DNA of 64,000 nt from NCBI RefSeq assembly GCF_023715225.1, contig NZ_JAMBNS010000003.1:310001-374000 (forward strand). The letters are read 5' to 3'. The notes under the pieces were generated by a model. It worked only from the letters and a program-made list of their open reading frames with translations. It ran no database searches and was not told where the DNA came from. Positions 55,211 to 64,000 of the stretch are shown here, one piece after another; positions within the stretch are counted from its first letter, which is position 1, and each line of letters starts with the position of its first letter. The stretch comes from Robertmurraya korlensis (GTDB lineage: Bacteria; Bacillota; Bacilli; Bacillales; Cytobacillaceae). A program made the position numbers and the translations under genes.

Positions 55211-56530
55211 TTATTCCGTTGTAGGCTTTTTTCGGAAAAAGATTTCTGGTTCGAAGCGGTGTAGTGGATGTATTCGATTCTGCGCTGGTTCTGCCGAGAT
55301 TCTCGGAGCCACCTCAGGCCTTTGTGGATTCTGTGCTGCCTTTGTCAAAGAATCAGTTAATGGCCCCCACTTTCTTAACATCATGATAAGGAAAAATATG
55401 ATGCATCCCGCAATCGTAAAGGCGATCGAAGGAGAGGCATTGTTCACACCACCTACATCTAAAAGGCGGCCACCTATTGTTTTTCCTCCCGCTTCCCCTA
55501 ATCCATACACCACATTTGATAATGCAAAAAATAAACTGATCAGCTCTGGTTTGGAAAGCTGAGAAATCGTGCTATCTACCGTTGGCAAAATCATCATTTC
55601 ACCAATCACAAAGATCGCTCCACTTACTATAAAGAGGAAAAATCCGTTTGAAAAAAACAACGAGGAGATCCCTACTGTAATAAATAATACACCTACTCCT
55701 AGTGCAGAGATTGGGTTCATTTTTGTAATAAACCGTTTGGTTATCAAGCCTTGCAGGGTGATAACGATAAAACTGTTGATTGTCCATATTAAAGAGATAT
55801 TTTTCGGGTTATCTAACACGACTGTAGCCCGCAGTGGTAATGCAAGTGAAAACTGCGCATATAGTGCCCAAATCAAAACGGTTACGACACTAAAAATGAT
55901 AAATGGCCGATACTTTAACGCTTCCCCATATGCCCCTATTGGCAGTGATGGACAAGGGATGTCGCCGCAATTTTTCGGAAGTAAGAGCCAACTCACTAAA
56001 GCTAGCCCTACATATATAGCAGCCGCGATAAAGAAGATCGTTCTTGAGGCTTCAGCAAAAAGAAAAAATATCACTAGTCCACTTGTACCGGTCCCAACAT
56101 TGGCCGCAATCCCACGAAGAGAAAAAGCAGTCGTTTGATTTCCACTTGAAGAAGCAAATGCTGCAATCGCTGCCTTCGTAGAGGGAGCATTTAATCCATT
56201 CCCAATACCCATGATGACTGCTGAAACCAGAAGTAACAGGTATTCAGTAAATAATCCAAAGCTTATTACTCCACCTGCTGTAATCAGAGCACCCAAGCCG
56301 ATGATAAAACGTCGCCCTATTCGATCCGCAAGAACTCCTCCTGTAATACTTCCAAATTGAAAAGCAATAGCTATCGTTGCTAGAATCGTCCCAATCTGTA
56401 CTAAAGATAGCTCTGTTTCAGTGGTTAGTACAATCGGAAGCATCGGCATTACAAGATAGGACCCTAGATGAGCAAGCAAGACTCCTAATAGGAGAATTTG
56501 CAACGGACGATCAAGTTTTCGGTATTCCAT
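55211..56530 (-). CDS. MFS transporter (12 helices), substrate unknown
   Basis: This drug/H+ antiporter-like MFS protein has about 439 residues. Motif A is GGVLADRIGRRF after helix 2. Its helices resemble the YttB/MdtH-like exporters. A proline/alanine-rich cytosolic tail (NPQRPEVAPRISAEPAQNR) follows helix 12 and is longer than usual. The ATG at 56530 opens MEYRKLDRP; a GTG three codons upstream (56539) has the better GGAAGGG site. The frame to 56590 has no ribosome site. Confidence 0.82.
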   Translation of the reverse strand: MEYRKLDRPLQILLLGVLLAHLGSYLVMPMLPIVLTTETELSLVQIGTILATIAIAFQFGSITGGVLADRIGRRFIIGLGALITAGGVISFGLFTEYLLLLVSAVIMGIGNGLNAPSTKAAIAAFASSSGNQTTAFSLRGIAANVGTGTSGLVIFFLFAEASRTIFFIAAAIYVGLALVSWLLLPKNCGDIPCPSLPIGAYGEALKYRPFIIFSVVTVLIWALYAQFSLALPLRATVVLDNPKNISLIWTINSFIVITLQGLITKRFITKMNPISALGVGVLFITVGISSLFFSNGFFLFIVSGAIFVIGEMMILPTVDSTISQLSKPELISLFFALSNVVYGLGEAGGKTIGGRLLDVGGVNNASPSIAFTIAGCIIFFLIMMLRKWGPLTDSLTKAAQNPQRPEVAPRISAEPAQNRIHPLHRFEPEIFFRKKPTTE

Positions 56531-56604
56531 TAATCCCACTTTGAATACACCCTTCCAGCGTTCAACGTTTCTTTTCCTACTTTTCCCCATTACACACGAT
56601 TTAT

Positions 56605-56652
56605 GAAAAAAGCCTGCTGCCCCTATCTTTAGGTTGGGAGCAACAGGCTTTC
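56605..56652 (-). terminator. Terminator of the second MFS gene
   Basis: Stem AAAGCCTGTTGCTCCC/GGGGCAGCAGGCTTT with one or two mismatches, followed by T on the minus strand. Confidence 0.88.
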
Positions 56653-56663
56653 AAGCATTAACT

Positions 56664-57911
56664 TTAACCTGATACATTCGATTGTGCTGCGGTTTGCATT
56701 CTTCTTTCTTTACCATAGAGAACCATAAATACACATGCCAAGCCGGCAGAAAGAGTATAGACCGTAATCATATGATCATAATTGATAAACTCAGAAATAA
56801 GCCCGAACAACAAATACCCTACTGTAGATCCAATCTGTGTTGTGTTCATGTAAAGAGTCGTTGCCGTACCCGGGGCTTCTGGCATAAAATCCTGAAAATA
56901 CGAAATAGCAATTCCAGCCGTAATGGAAACCTGTGCGGCACTCAAGATCTGTAAGGGATAGATTTGCCAAGGCTCTGTAACAAAGTTAAATAGTAGAAAA
57001 TACGTAAAAGCAGTAACAAATCCAATTTTCACAAGCAAGGCAACATCCATTCTTGTGGCTAGTAAACCTAGCCCGATCATCATCGGAACCTCAAAAATCG
57101 GTGGCACACTAAAAATCAAACCAACATCCATTTCCGTTCCATGAAGTACCTTCGTAACGAATTGAGGCACATTTAACATATGAATAGATGTAGCAGTTGA
57201 TAGCAATAGTGCCGCAGCAAGATTGGCAAAAATATGCGGTTTGATAATCGATTTTTTTACGGACAATGCCTCTTGACTCACAATCTTCTGTTTTGACACT
57301 TCCTGTAATAAAAAAACAACTGTTAGAAAAGCAAGCAAGTACCCTGCGGCTACGAATAAAAACAACCCTTTGAAGTCAACCAATATTAAGAGCCAGGCCC
57401 CTAGAGCAGGTCCCACCGTCCATGCCAAAGCAAAAAACATTCGAAAAATATTCATGATAAAAGGCGTATCCTCAGCTGGGATAGCAGCCTCTTTTAAAGC
57501 ATCTCTTGCATATGCCCATAATTGAGGAACAGAAGCCGCTGATGCCCCTAATAGAAAGAATGCGGTTACAGACAAAGCAAAATAATTTCGTAAGTATGCA
57601 AATAAAATATACCCAATCACCCCAGCGAAGGTAGTGAGGATAAGCAGATATCTTCTACTAAGCCTTGTATCTGACAACTTTGCCAATGAACTGCTAATGG
57701 TAACCCCACCTAAAGCCAGCACGGTCATAAAGACACCGAATGCTGCGTTACTCATTCCGACCTCATCAATACCGAAAAGAGATGAGTAGGGGATAAAGAA
57801 AGAAGTGGAAAAACCAAGGATGGTGTTAATTAAAAAAAGGACCGGTAAGGATGGAATTCTCCAAATAAATAGTACCTTTTCCTTTGTTGCGTTAATCATA
57901 TTCTTTTTCAT
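56664..57911 (-). CDS. MFS transporter, sugar-efflux (SetA/SotA)-like
   Basis: A 415-residue 12-helix transporter. The stretch AEDTPFIMNIFRMFFALAWTVGPALGAWLL resembles the R…F…AW..GP motif of the SetA/SotB sugar-efflux group, and motif A is degenerate (AKLSDTRLSRR). It lies 38 bases downstream of the hydroxyacid dehydrogenase gene on the same strand, so the two may be one operon. The substrate is not known. Confidence 0.8.
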   Translation of the reverse strand: MKKNMINATKEKVLFIWRIPSLPVLFLINTILGFSTSFFIPYSSLFGIDEVGMSNAAFGVFMTVLALGGVTISSSLAKLSDTRLSRRYLLILTTFAGVIGYILFAYLRNYFALSVTAFFLLGASAASVPQLWAYARDALKEAAIPAEDTPFIMNIFRMFFALAWTVGPALGAWLLILVDFKGLFLFVAAGYLLAFLTVVFLLQEVSKQKIVSQEALSVKKSIIKPHIFANLAAALLLSTATSIHMLNVPQFVTKVLHGTEMDVGLIFSVPPIFEVPMMIGLGLLATRMDVALLVKIGFVTAFTYFLLFNFVTEPWQIYPLQILSAAQVSITAGIAISYFQDFMPEAPGTATTLYMNTTQIGSTVGYLLFGLISEFINYDHMITVYTLSAGLACVFMVLYGKERRMQTAAQSNVSG

Positions 57912-57949
57912 ATCATCAATCCTTCTGTTGGACTATGAAGCTATCACTT

Positions 57950-58912
57950 TTATACAACTACATGTTTCGGTTTTTGATTATTTAGAGCTAATAATAAATT
58001 ATCTGTTGCTAGATGGGCCATTTGAAGCCTCGTTTTAATGCTCGCACTCCCTATATGAGGAAGAGTCACTACATTGGGCAGTGTTAATAATGCATGATTC
58101 AAGGGAACGGGTTCCTCCTCAAATACATCCAATCCAGCTGCCCAAATCTGACCTGACTGTAAAGCATTATACAATGCATCCTCATTTACAATTCCACCGC
58201 GTGCGGTATTGATTAAAATGGCATTGCTTTTCATTAAAGCCAATTCTTCTGCTCCAATCAAATGTTTCGTTTCCGGAGTATAAGGAGTCATGATACACGC
58301 AAAATCAGATTCCTTTAATAATTGATCCATTTCAACATACGTCATAGAAAATTTCTGTTCCAGATCCAGCTTCCGAGATCGATTATGATAGAGAATTTTC
58401 ATGTCAAAGCCCTGGGCTCTTTTTAGCAAAGCTGCTCCAATTCTCCCCATGCCGATGATTCCTAATGTTGCTCCGTACACATCTTGACCAGTCAATTGCA
58501 TAGGAGACCATGTTTTCCAGTTCCCATTTCTCAAATAAGTCGATGACTCTACTAATCTACGTGCTGTCGCCATTATTAACGCAAATGTTAAGTCGGCAGT
58601 TGTTTCAGTTAAGACCCCAGGAGTATTGGTAACCGTAATTCCTTTTAACTTTGCTGCTTCAATATCTATATTGTTAAAGCCTACTGCCATATTACTGATT
58701 ATCTTCAATCTTTTTGCTTTTTCCAATAAAGCTTGATCGATGCTTTCGGTTAACAAACAAAGTAGCCCATCCACTTCCCGAATTTCTTTTTCTAACACCT
58801 CTCTTGGTACAGGAATATCTACTTCCTCCCACATTCGAATCATGCAATGCTCTTCTATCCTTTGAATGATCTCATCGGGCATTTTTCTTGTGATATAGAC
58901 CGTCGGCTTCAA
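57950..58912 (-). CDS. D-2-hydroxyacid dehydrogenase (glyoxylate/hydroxypyruvate reductase type)
   Basis: This NAD(P)-dependent dehydrogenase of 320 residues has the Rossmann motif LGIIGMGRIGAALL and the catalytic Arg (INTARGGIVNE), Glu (DVFEEEPVP) and His (LPHIGSAS). The order and length fit the GhrB/GyaR group, acting on glyoxylate, hydroxypyruvate or 2-ketogluconate. The start is a TTG at 58912 after AAAGGAGAG; the longer frame to 58951 would begin at another TTG without a site. The neighbouring sugar-efflux-like MFS gene would suit a sugar-acid pathway. Confidence 0.85.
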   Translation of the reverse strand: MKPTVYITRKMPDEIIQRIEEHCMIRMWEEVDIPVPREVLEKEIREVDGLLCLLTESIDQALLEKAKRLKIISNMAVGFNNIDIEAAKLKGITVTNTPGVLTETTADLTFALIMATARRLVESSTYLRNGNWKTWSPMQLTGQDVYGATLGIIGMGRIGAALLKRAQGFDMKILYHNRSRKLDLEQKFSMTYVEMDQLLKESDFACIMTPYTPETKHLIGAEELALMKSNAILINTARGGIVNEDALYNALQSGQIWAAGLDVFEEEPVPLNHALLTLPNVVTLPHIGSASIKTRLQMAHLATDNLLLALNNQKPKHVVV

Positions 58913-59005
58913 GTGTAACCTCTCTCCTTTCAGATATTTTCCCAAAACCAATAAATCCCATTGTAAATTTCATCCTATTCATCTCCTTAGCTCTATTAAA
59001 ACATA

Positions 59006-59039
59006 AGAAAACTCGCTTCACCATTAGGGAAGCGAGTTG
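59006..59039 (-). terminator. Terminator of the third MFS gene
   Basis: Perfect 9-bp stem AACTCGCTT/AAGCGAGTT followed by TTCTT on the minus strand. Confidence 0.82.
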
Positions 59040-59065
59040 ACATCTTAATTTAATACATCACCTTA

Positions 59066-60265
59066 TTAAACCTTTTCAGGTGTACCCAATTTCGGTTGTT
59101 TCGGAGAGCGTTTTACCCAAATCATTGTAGTCATCAATGTGAACACTAATAATATTAACCCTAACACAAATGGATAAATGATATTCACATCATAAAGTAA
59201 TCCAGCAAGTGTTGGTCCAAGAATATTCCCGATACTCATATACGCATTGTTCATCCCCATAGCAAAACCTTGTTCATGACCAGCAAGCTTTGAGATCAGG
59301 GTGTTTAACACTGGACGTAGAATAGATGTTGCTAAGAAGATGATTAAAGTAATACCAAAGAACAGCATATAGCTTGATGCAAAAATTGATAACAAAAACC
59401 CTACTGTGGCAACTCCTAAGAAGATGTTTAGGACTTTCTCTTCCCCAAGGTTTACCACCAATCGATCAACCACAAACAATTGAACAATCGTACTAATGAT
59501 TCCTGTCGCTGTAATCATCAAGGCAATTTCCTGAGGAGTCGCACCGAACTCATTATCAACAAACAAACCTAATACTGATTCATAAGCCATTAATCCAAAG
59601 CTCATAACGAGGGTAATTACTAAAGGAATAAAATAAGGCATTTTTACTGATCGAACAAGCTTTTTCACCATTGATTCATCATCATAATGAATTCCTTCTG
59701 CTTGTTCCTGTTGGCTTTCTTTTAGAACGATGATTGAAAATATGACTGCTACTAGCGAAACAATCGCTGAGATTAGGAACGGCATTTTTAATCCGTAATC
59801 CGTTAAAAAGCCTCCAATCCCCGGTCCAATCACAATTCCAAGTGACATAGCAGCTGAGATCAAACTGTTTCCTTTGGCACGCTGCTCCATCGTGGTAATG
59901 TCTGCTACATACGCAAATATGGCAGGTACAAGAAGGGCTGCTCCAATTCCACCAATTACCCGTGAAAAATATAACCACCAAATGGTATCAACTGCATAAA
60001 AAATAAACATCGATGCGGTTAATCCAGCTAGTCCGTAAATAATCATTTTTCTTCGACCGTATTGATCGGTCCATTTTCCGGCAATCGGCGAGAAAATAAG
60101 CTGTGCTCCAGCAAAAATCGCTATCATTAGACCGGCTGCTGTTCCTCCCTGTCCAATTGATTGCAAATATGCAGGTAAAATTGGGATAATAATACCGAAG
60201 CTCCCAATAGCTATAAACATATTAATCATAAGTACAATTAATTTTTTCCTTTGTTCTGCACTCAC
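59066..60265 (-). CDS. MFS multidrug exporter (Bmr/NorA-like)
   Basis: A 399-residue 12-helix exporter. Motif A is GKWTDQYGRRK, and motif C, found only in antiporters, is GIVIGPGIGGFL in helix 5. The N-terminal PILPAYLQSIG and the closing NAYMSIGNILGPTLAGLLYD match the Bmr/Blt/NorA group. It starts at GTG behind GGAGGTGCGC. It is monocistronic, with terminators on both sides. Confidence 0.88.
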   Translation of the reverse strand: MSAEQRKKLIVLMINMFIAIGSFGIIIPILPAYLQSIGQGGTAAGLMIAIFAGAQLIFSPIAGKWTDQYGRRKMIIYGLAGLTASMFIFYAVDTIWWLYFSRVIGGIGAALLVPAIFAYVADITTMEQRAKGNSLISAAMSLGIVIGPGIGGFLTDYGLKMPFLISAIVSLVAVIFSIIVLKESQQEQAEGIHYDDESMVKKLVRSVKMPYFIPLVITLVMSFGLMAYESVLGLFVDNEFGATPQEIALMITATGIISTIVQLFVVDRLVVNLGEEKVLNIFLGVATVGFLLSIFASSYMLFFGITLIIFLATSILRPVLNTLISKLAGHEQGFAMGMNNAYMSIGNILGPTLAGLLYDVNIIYPFVLGLILLVFTLMTTMIWVKRSPKQPKLGTPEKV

Positions 60266-60391
60266 GTGCGCACCTCCATCCCCCTACGAGAAATAGATAT
60301 ACCGTTTATCTCTCGCCTCAAATACACCTAAGTATACCATCAAACATTCTTTAAAATGTACGATAAATACCGACTTTACTAAAATTTAACC

Positions 60392-60424
60392 CAAAAAACC
60401 TGTAAACATTCGCTGTTTACAGGC
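60392..60424 (-). terminator. Terminator of the nag operon
   Basis: Stem CCTGTAAACA/TGTTTACAGG followed by six T on the minus strand, about 35 bases after nagE. Confidence 0.9.
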
Positions 60425-60459
60425 TTTATTGACAATATTCATTTGAAATTTCTTACCAT

Positions 60460-61908
60460 TTACTTGTTGTTACGAATTTTTTCAACCTCATCAGCTACAA
60501 ATTGCACTTGTGTTCCGACAATGACTTGTATACTGTTTTGCCCAACAATATTGATTCCTGGAATGCCTGTTGATTTGATTTTCGCTTGGTCAACAGCTCC
60601 CATATCCTTTACCTCTACGCGAAGACGAGTGACACAATTGTCTACAGAGGTAACATTATCATCTCCACCTAAACCTTCGTAAATAACAGCTGCCATTTGT
60701 GCGAACTTGTCACGACCAGCTGAAACGGCTTCTCCTGTTTCCTCTGTTTCTTCTTCACGACCAGGAGTCATTAAATTAAACTTTGTGATTAAGAAGCGGA
60801 ATAAGAAATAATAAATAGCTGCAAATACTAATCCTTGCACAAGAAGCATATATGGTTGGTTAGCGAGCGGCAATCTTGAGCTTAATACAAAGTCAACGAA
60901 ACCAGCACTAAAGCCAAATCCAGCTGTCCAATGGAAAAGGGCAGCCACTGCTAATGAAATTCCTGTTAACACTGCGTGAACCACATATAACATTGGTGCA
61001 ACGAACATAAATGCGAATTCTAACGGTTCTGTTACCCCAGTAAAGAATGAAGCAAATCCTGCTGCAAGCATTAAGGACGCCACTTGCTTTTTGCGAGCGG
61101 TTTTCGCCGTATGATACATCGCAAGAGCTGCTGCTGGTAAACCAAACATCATAACAGGGAAAAATCCAGCTTGGTACATCCCTGTTGTTCCTTTTGTTCC
61201 ATTTCCAGACCAGAAGTTACCGATATCGTTTATGCCAGCCACATCAAACCAGAATACAGAGTTGAGTGCGTGGTGTAACCCTGTTGGAATTAACAAACGG
61301 TTAAAGAATCCATACAAACCTGCTCCGATAAAATCAAGCTTACTGAATGCTGTACCAAATGAAACCAACCCAGTGAATATAACTGGCCATGCAAAGAAAA
61401 GAACTAATGATACCACTAACATTGACACAGCAGTCATAATTGGCACGAGACGTTTTCCACTAAAAAAGGCAAGCGCATCTGGCAGCTTTACATGACTAAA
61501 ACGATTGTAGGCAAACGCTGCGACTAACCCTGATAAAATACCAATAAATTGATTCCCGATTTTTCCAAACGCAGCATTTACGTCTGCTGGATCAATTCCT
61601 TGAAGCATTGCCACCGCGTTCGTTGAAAGTAAGGTGGTAACCACCAAATACGCAACGAGACCGCTTAGGGCTGCCGATCCATCTTTATCCTTGGACATTC
61701 CTAGCGCAACCCCAACCGCAAAAAGAATCGCCATATTATCAATGATGGATCCTCCTGCTTTAATCAGGAACGCTGCAACTGGACTACCTGCTCCCCAGCC
61801 AGATGGATCTATCCAATAACCAATCCCCATCAGAATAGCTGCTGCTGGTAAAACGGCCACAGGAAGCATAAGTGAACGACCAATTTTTTGTAAATACTTC
61901 ATCACCAT
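60460..61908 (-). CDS. nagE: N-acetylglucosamine-specific PTS EIICB
   Basis: This 482-residue PTS permease has an EIIC membrane domain (residues 1 to ~370; GLHHALNSVFWFDVAGINDIGNFW) and a C-terminal EIIB domain with the phosphorylated Cys in SVDNCVTRLRVEV. There is no EIIA domain, so a separate EIIA must serve it. The GlcNAc assignment rests on the family and on the adjoining nagB and nagR. It is called nagP in some Bacillus naming. The ribosome site is AGGAGGG. Confidence 0.9.
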   Translation of the reverse strand: MVMKYLQKIGRSLMLPVAVLPAAAILMGIGYWIDPSGWGAGSPVAAFLIKAGGSIIDNMAILFAVGVALGMSKDKDGSAALSGLVAYLVVTTLLSTNAVAMLQGIDPADVNAAFGKIGNQFIGILSGLVAAFAYNRFSHVKLPDALAFFSGKRLVPIMTAVSMLVVSLVLFFAWPVIFTGLVSFGTAFSKLDFIGAGLYGFFNRLLIPTGLHHALNSVFWFDVAGINDIGNFWSGNGTKGTTGMYQAGFFPVMMFGLPAAALAMYHTAKTARKKQVASLMLAAGFASFFTGVTEPLEFAFMFVAPMLYVVHAVLTGISLAVAALFHWTAGFGFSAGFVDFVLSSRLPLANQPYMLLVQGLVFAAIYYFLFRFLITKFNLMTPGREEETEETGEAVSAGRDKFAQMAAVIYEGLGGDDNVTSVDNCVTRLRVEVKDMGAVDQAKIKSTGIPGINIVGQNSIQVIVGTQVQFVADEVEKIRNNK

Positions 61909-61940
61909 TTTATTTCCCTCCTCTTTCTCCTCAAAAAAAG

Positions 61941-62690
61941 TTATTTATATAAATTTGTTACTAACATAGGGATTCTTTCCTTGTAGCGATCAATTAATTG
62001 TTGATTATGCGAACCAGCATCGTTGGCATTATTGCTTAAAAACACGGGTGGCTCTTTTCCCTCTTCTAGCATCAGCTTAATCGTTTCAGCCATGATTGCA
62101 TTTACGATCGTCATACCGATAATGGAAGAACCGGAGCTAAACCCACTTGCACTCTTAGAATGATGTAAAAGGGTGTCGCCAATTTCTATATGATTATCAA
62201 TGGTTAAATGAGCCATCTCAAACAAATACTTTCCACTTTCATGCCTAGAAGCTTGTGTAGCTGCATAACGAGGCGAAGTAATAGCAATGACATACGCGCC
62301 CCTCTCGCTTGCAATTTCAGCCACTTCTATTGGAACGGGATTTCTTCCAGAAGTGGAAGCCACGATGACGATATCACCTGCTAGAATATTGCTAGAAGAA
62401 AGATGCTTTTTTGCAAGACCACTCTTTTTTTCTAGATTGGATGATTCAACTGCTCCTTTATGCAACATCAAATCTTCTATGAGAATCGGGCTAATCGGAG
62501 CGAGTCCACCTGCACGGTAAAAGAGTTCTTCTGCGAGCATATGGGAGTGTCCAGATCCGAATACATGGATGATGCCATCATTTTGTATACATCGGGCAAT
62601 CTCATGAGCCGCTTCTTTCATCTTGCCCTGTTCCTCATATTCAACCTTATCGAGTAAGTCTCTCAGTTTTTGAAAATACTCCTTCATCAT
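61941..62690 (-). CDS. SIS-domain protein (UPF0309 type) of amino-sugar metabolism
   Basis: A 249-residue SIS protein. IIHVFGSGHSHMLAEELFYRAGG near the N-terminus, then VIVASTSGRNPVPIEVA, is the phosphosugar-binding SIS signature. SNNANDAGSHNQQLIDRYK closes the protein. It lies between nagR and nagE. The family is related to MurQ and GlmS isomerase domains, but its reaction is not known; the operon suggests an amino-sugar phosphate substrate. Confidence 0.82.
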   Translation of the reverse strand: MMKEYFQKLRDLLDKVEYEEQGKMKEAAHEIARCIQNDGIIHVFGSGHSHMLAEELFYRAGGLAPISPILIEDLMLHKGAVESSNLEKKSGLAKKHLSSSNILAGDIVIVASTSGRNPVPIEVAEIASERGAYVIAITSPRYAATQASRHESGKYLFEMAHLTIDNHIEIGDTLLHHSKSASGFSSGSSIIGMTIVNAIMAETIKLMLEEGKEPPVFLSNNANDAGSHNQQLIDRYKERIPMLVTNLYK

Positions 62691-62708
62691 GTTCTCCCAC
62701 CTCCCCTT

Positions 62709-63431
62709 CTATCTCTTCATGTCGATCATAAACTTGTAGCGATCTGCTCGGTAAGAGGATTTCACCACTTCAATGGGGGTTTCATCTTCAAGATATGTGT
62801 TTCTCTGAATCAACATAATCGGTGCACCCTCTTTAATGCTTAAATACTCTGATTCAATTTGATTCGCAACTGATGACTCAATAATTTGTCTTGCATGATC
62901 AATTCGGAAACCTAGCGTACCCTCGATATACTCATACAACGAACGATTCACAATCTCTTTTGTCAGGCCCTTTACCTTTTCTGCAGATATATAGGTAGTT
63001 TCAAGTGCCATTGGCACCTGGTCAGCTAGACGGATTCGTTTGATTTCGTACACAGGACTACTTTCCTCAATCGAAAGGTATTTGGCGATACGAACAGGTG
63101 CTGGAATGACTTCGAAGTTTATCAGCTGGCTACCGGGTTCCAAGCCCCTAGCTCTCATATCTTCAGTAAAGCTTGTTAGACCTTGTAGTCCTTGTTCGAC
63201 TTTTCTTTCTGCAACAAAGGTACCCTTCCCTTGGAGTCGATATAAGTACCCGTCATTAACCAGCTTTGTGAATGCTTGGCGAACTGTCATTCGACTAATT
63301 TGGTAGGTTTCCGCATATTCTCGCTCCGGTGGAAGGGCATCTCCAGGTTTCAAATCCCCTTTTTCAATTTGATCCTTTATCAGCTCCTCCAGCTGATAAT
63401 AGATGGGAATAGGCGAGTTTTTATTAATCAT
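62709..63431 (-). CDS. nagR: NagR (YvoA) GntR-family repressor of GlcNAc use
   Basis: This 240-residue regulator of the HutC subfamily has an N-terminal winged helix (PPEREYAETYQISRMTVRQAF) and a C-terminal UTRA ligand domain (from about residue 80), which in YvoA binds GlcN6P or GlcNAc6P. It overlaps nagB by eight bases. Operators are expected upstream of nagA/nagB outside the window; I see none inside the operon. Confidence 0.93.
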   Translation of the reverse strand: MINKNSPIPIYYQLEELIKDQIEKGDLKPGDALPPEREYAETYQISRMTVRQAFTKLVNDGYLYRLQGKGTFVAERKVEQGLQGLTSFTEDMRARGLEPGSQLINFEVIPAPVRIAKYLSIEESSPVYEIKRIRLADQVPMALETTYISAEKVKGLTKEIVNRSLYEYIEGTLGFRIDHARQIIESSVANQIESEYLSIKEGAPIMLIQRNTYLEDETPIEVVKSSYRADRYKFMIDMKR

Positions 63432-64000
63432 ACGTAACTTCCTTTATTTTTAAATTTCCAATGGCAGCTTCATCTGCAATGATAGTGACAGAAGGATGTT
63501 GCTTTAAGATGGAAGCCGGAAACTGTTCGTTCAAATCACCGGTTAATAGTTTGGCTAGCGCATCATGCTTATGCTCACCTGAAATTAGTAAGAGAATTTC
63601 CTTGCTCTTCATGATCGAAGCGATTCCCATGGTAACAGCCTTTTTCGGCACGTCTTCCATTTTCTCAAAATATATGGAGTTTGCTTCTATCGTTGACTCG
63701 GCTAAATCCACCACATGCGTTTGCGACCCAAAAGAAGCACCTGGTTCATTAAAACCGATATGACCGTTTGATCCGATTCCTAATAACTGAAGATCAATTC
63801 CACCTTTTGCTAGAATTTGCTCGTCGTATTTTTGGCACTCTTGCTCAAGATCTTCCGCTGTTCCATTAGGCACAAAGGTATTGTTCAGATCAATATCAAT
63901 ATGGTTAAAAAAATGATCATTCATATAGAAACGGTAGCTATTAGGATTTTGTCCTGTTAACCCAATATATTCGTCCAAGTTAAAGCTCACAACTTGTTTG
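63424..64000 (-). CDS. nagB: Glucosamine-6-phosphate deaminase (partial, N-terminus beyond window)
   Basis: NagB converts glucosamine-6-phosphate to fructose-6-phosphate and ammonia. About 192 C-terminal residues are visible. SFNLDEYIGL contains the catalytic Asp, and LLGIGSNGHIGFNEPG with the following TTC-equivalent region forms the active site. The frame is still open at the window edge; an in-frame GTG at 63990 is an internal Val, not a start. Together with nagR, the SIS gene and nagE it forms an operon. Confidence 0.95.
   Translation of the reverse strand, partial: KQVVSFNLDEYIGLTGQNPNSYRFYMNDHFFNHIDIDLNNTFVPNGTAEDLEQECQKYDEQILAKGGIDLQLLGIGSNGHIGFNEPGASFGSQTHVVDLAESTIEANSIYFEKMEDVPKKAVTMGIASIMKSKEILLLISGEHKHDALAKLLTGDLNEQFPASILKQHPSVTIIADEAAIGNLKIKEVTYD

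Noticed and set aside
55569-56138. 189-residue plus-strand ORF opposite the first MFS gene
   Set aside because: It is antisense to a well-supported transporter and lacks recognisable domains.

Overview
The window looks like chromosomal DNA of a spore-forming Bacillaceae bacterium (Bacillus or a close genus such as Neobacillus). The evidence is low to moderate GC, strong GGAGG-type ribosome binding sites with frequent TTG/GTG starts, SAM-I (S-box) and cobalamin riboswitches, SpoIIP and YuzL genes, and gene order over the first 21 kb that follows the yur/yus/fad region of B. subtilis. I see no rRNA, tRNA, CRISPR array, prophage or transposase gene.

Layout. 1-3.8 kb: minus-strand suf operon (sufC-sufD-sufS-sufU, the last cut by the window edge) for Fe-S assembly. 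3.9-4.25 kb: a small unrecognised transcription unit. 4.36-9.3 kb: yurZ, then metN-metP-metQ (methionine ABC importer) and a metY-like homocysteine synthase, each with its own S-box leader. 9.3-11.9 kb: yusD, yusE, yusF, yusG, gcvH and yusI. 12-17.5 kb: fadN-fadA-fadE beta-oxidation operon with a clear FadR operator. 17.6-19.2 kb: yuzL and proline dehydrogenase, separated by a 52-bp tandem-repeat array. 19.4-24.6 kb: Fur-controlled divergent siderophore uptake (two FecCD permeases, ATPase, FhuF-like protein, yusU; lipoprotein receptor on the other strand). 24.7-28.6 kb: rodA, spoIIP with an overlapping small membrane protein, yueD and a small hydrophilic ORF. 28.6-32.5 kb: MarR-regulated MMPL exporter plus a small unknown protein. 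32.5-33.3 kb: aroD.

33.4-41.4 kb: cobalamin genes in two minus-strand operons. The B12-riboswitch operon is cbiB-cobD-cobU-(degenerate CobU paralog)-cblT-cblS-cobC; the second is cobQ-cobA. The alpha-ribazole salvage pair CblT/CblS is present, but no cobS is seen. 41.6-48.5 kb, plus strand: ilvD, a second S-box metN-metP-metQ set, an iron-type alcohol dehydrogenase and a nitronate-monooxygenase-like flavoprotein. 48.6-49.3 kb: a second tandem array, again of about 52 bp period and again between convergent genes. 49.4-55.1 kb: metal homeostasis (csoR-copZ-copA; cadC-cadA), with operators visible. 55.2-60.3 kb: three MFS transporters and a D-2-hydroxyacid dehydrogenase. 60.4-64 kb: amino-sugar operon (nagB, cut by the window edge, nagR, a SIS-domain protein, nagE).

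Most of the window is ordinary Bacillaceae housekeeping and nutrient uptake. The parts least explained by known features are the two equal-period tandem arrays, the degenerate CobU paralog in a cluster lacking cobS, and several small transcription units and small proteins.
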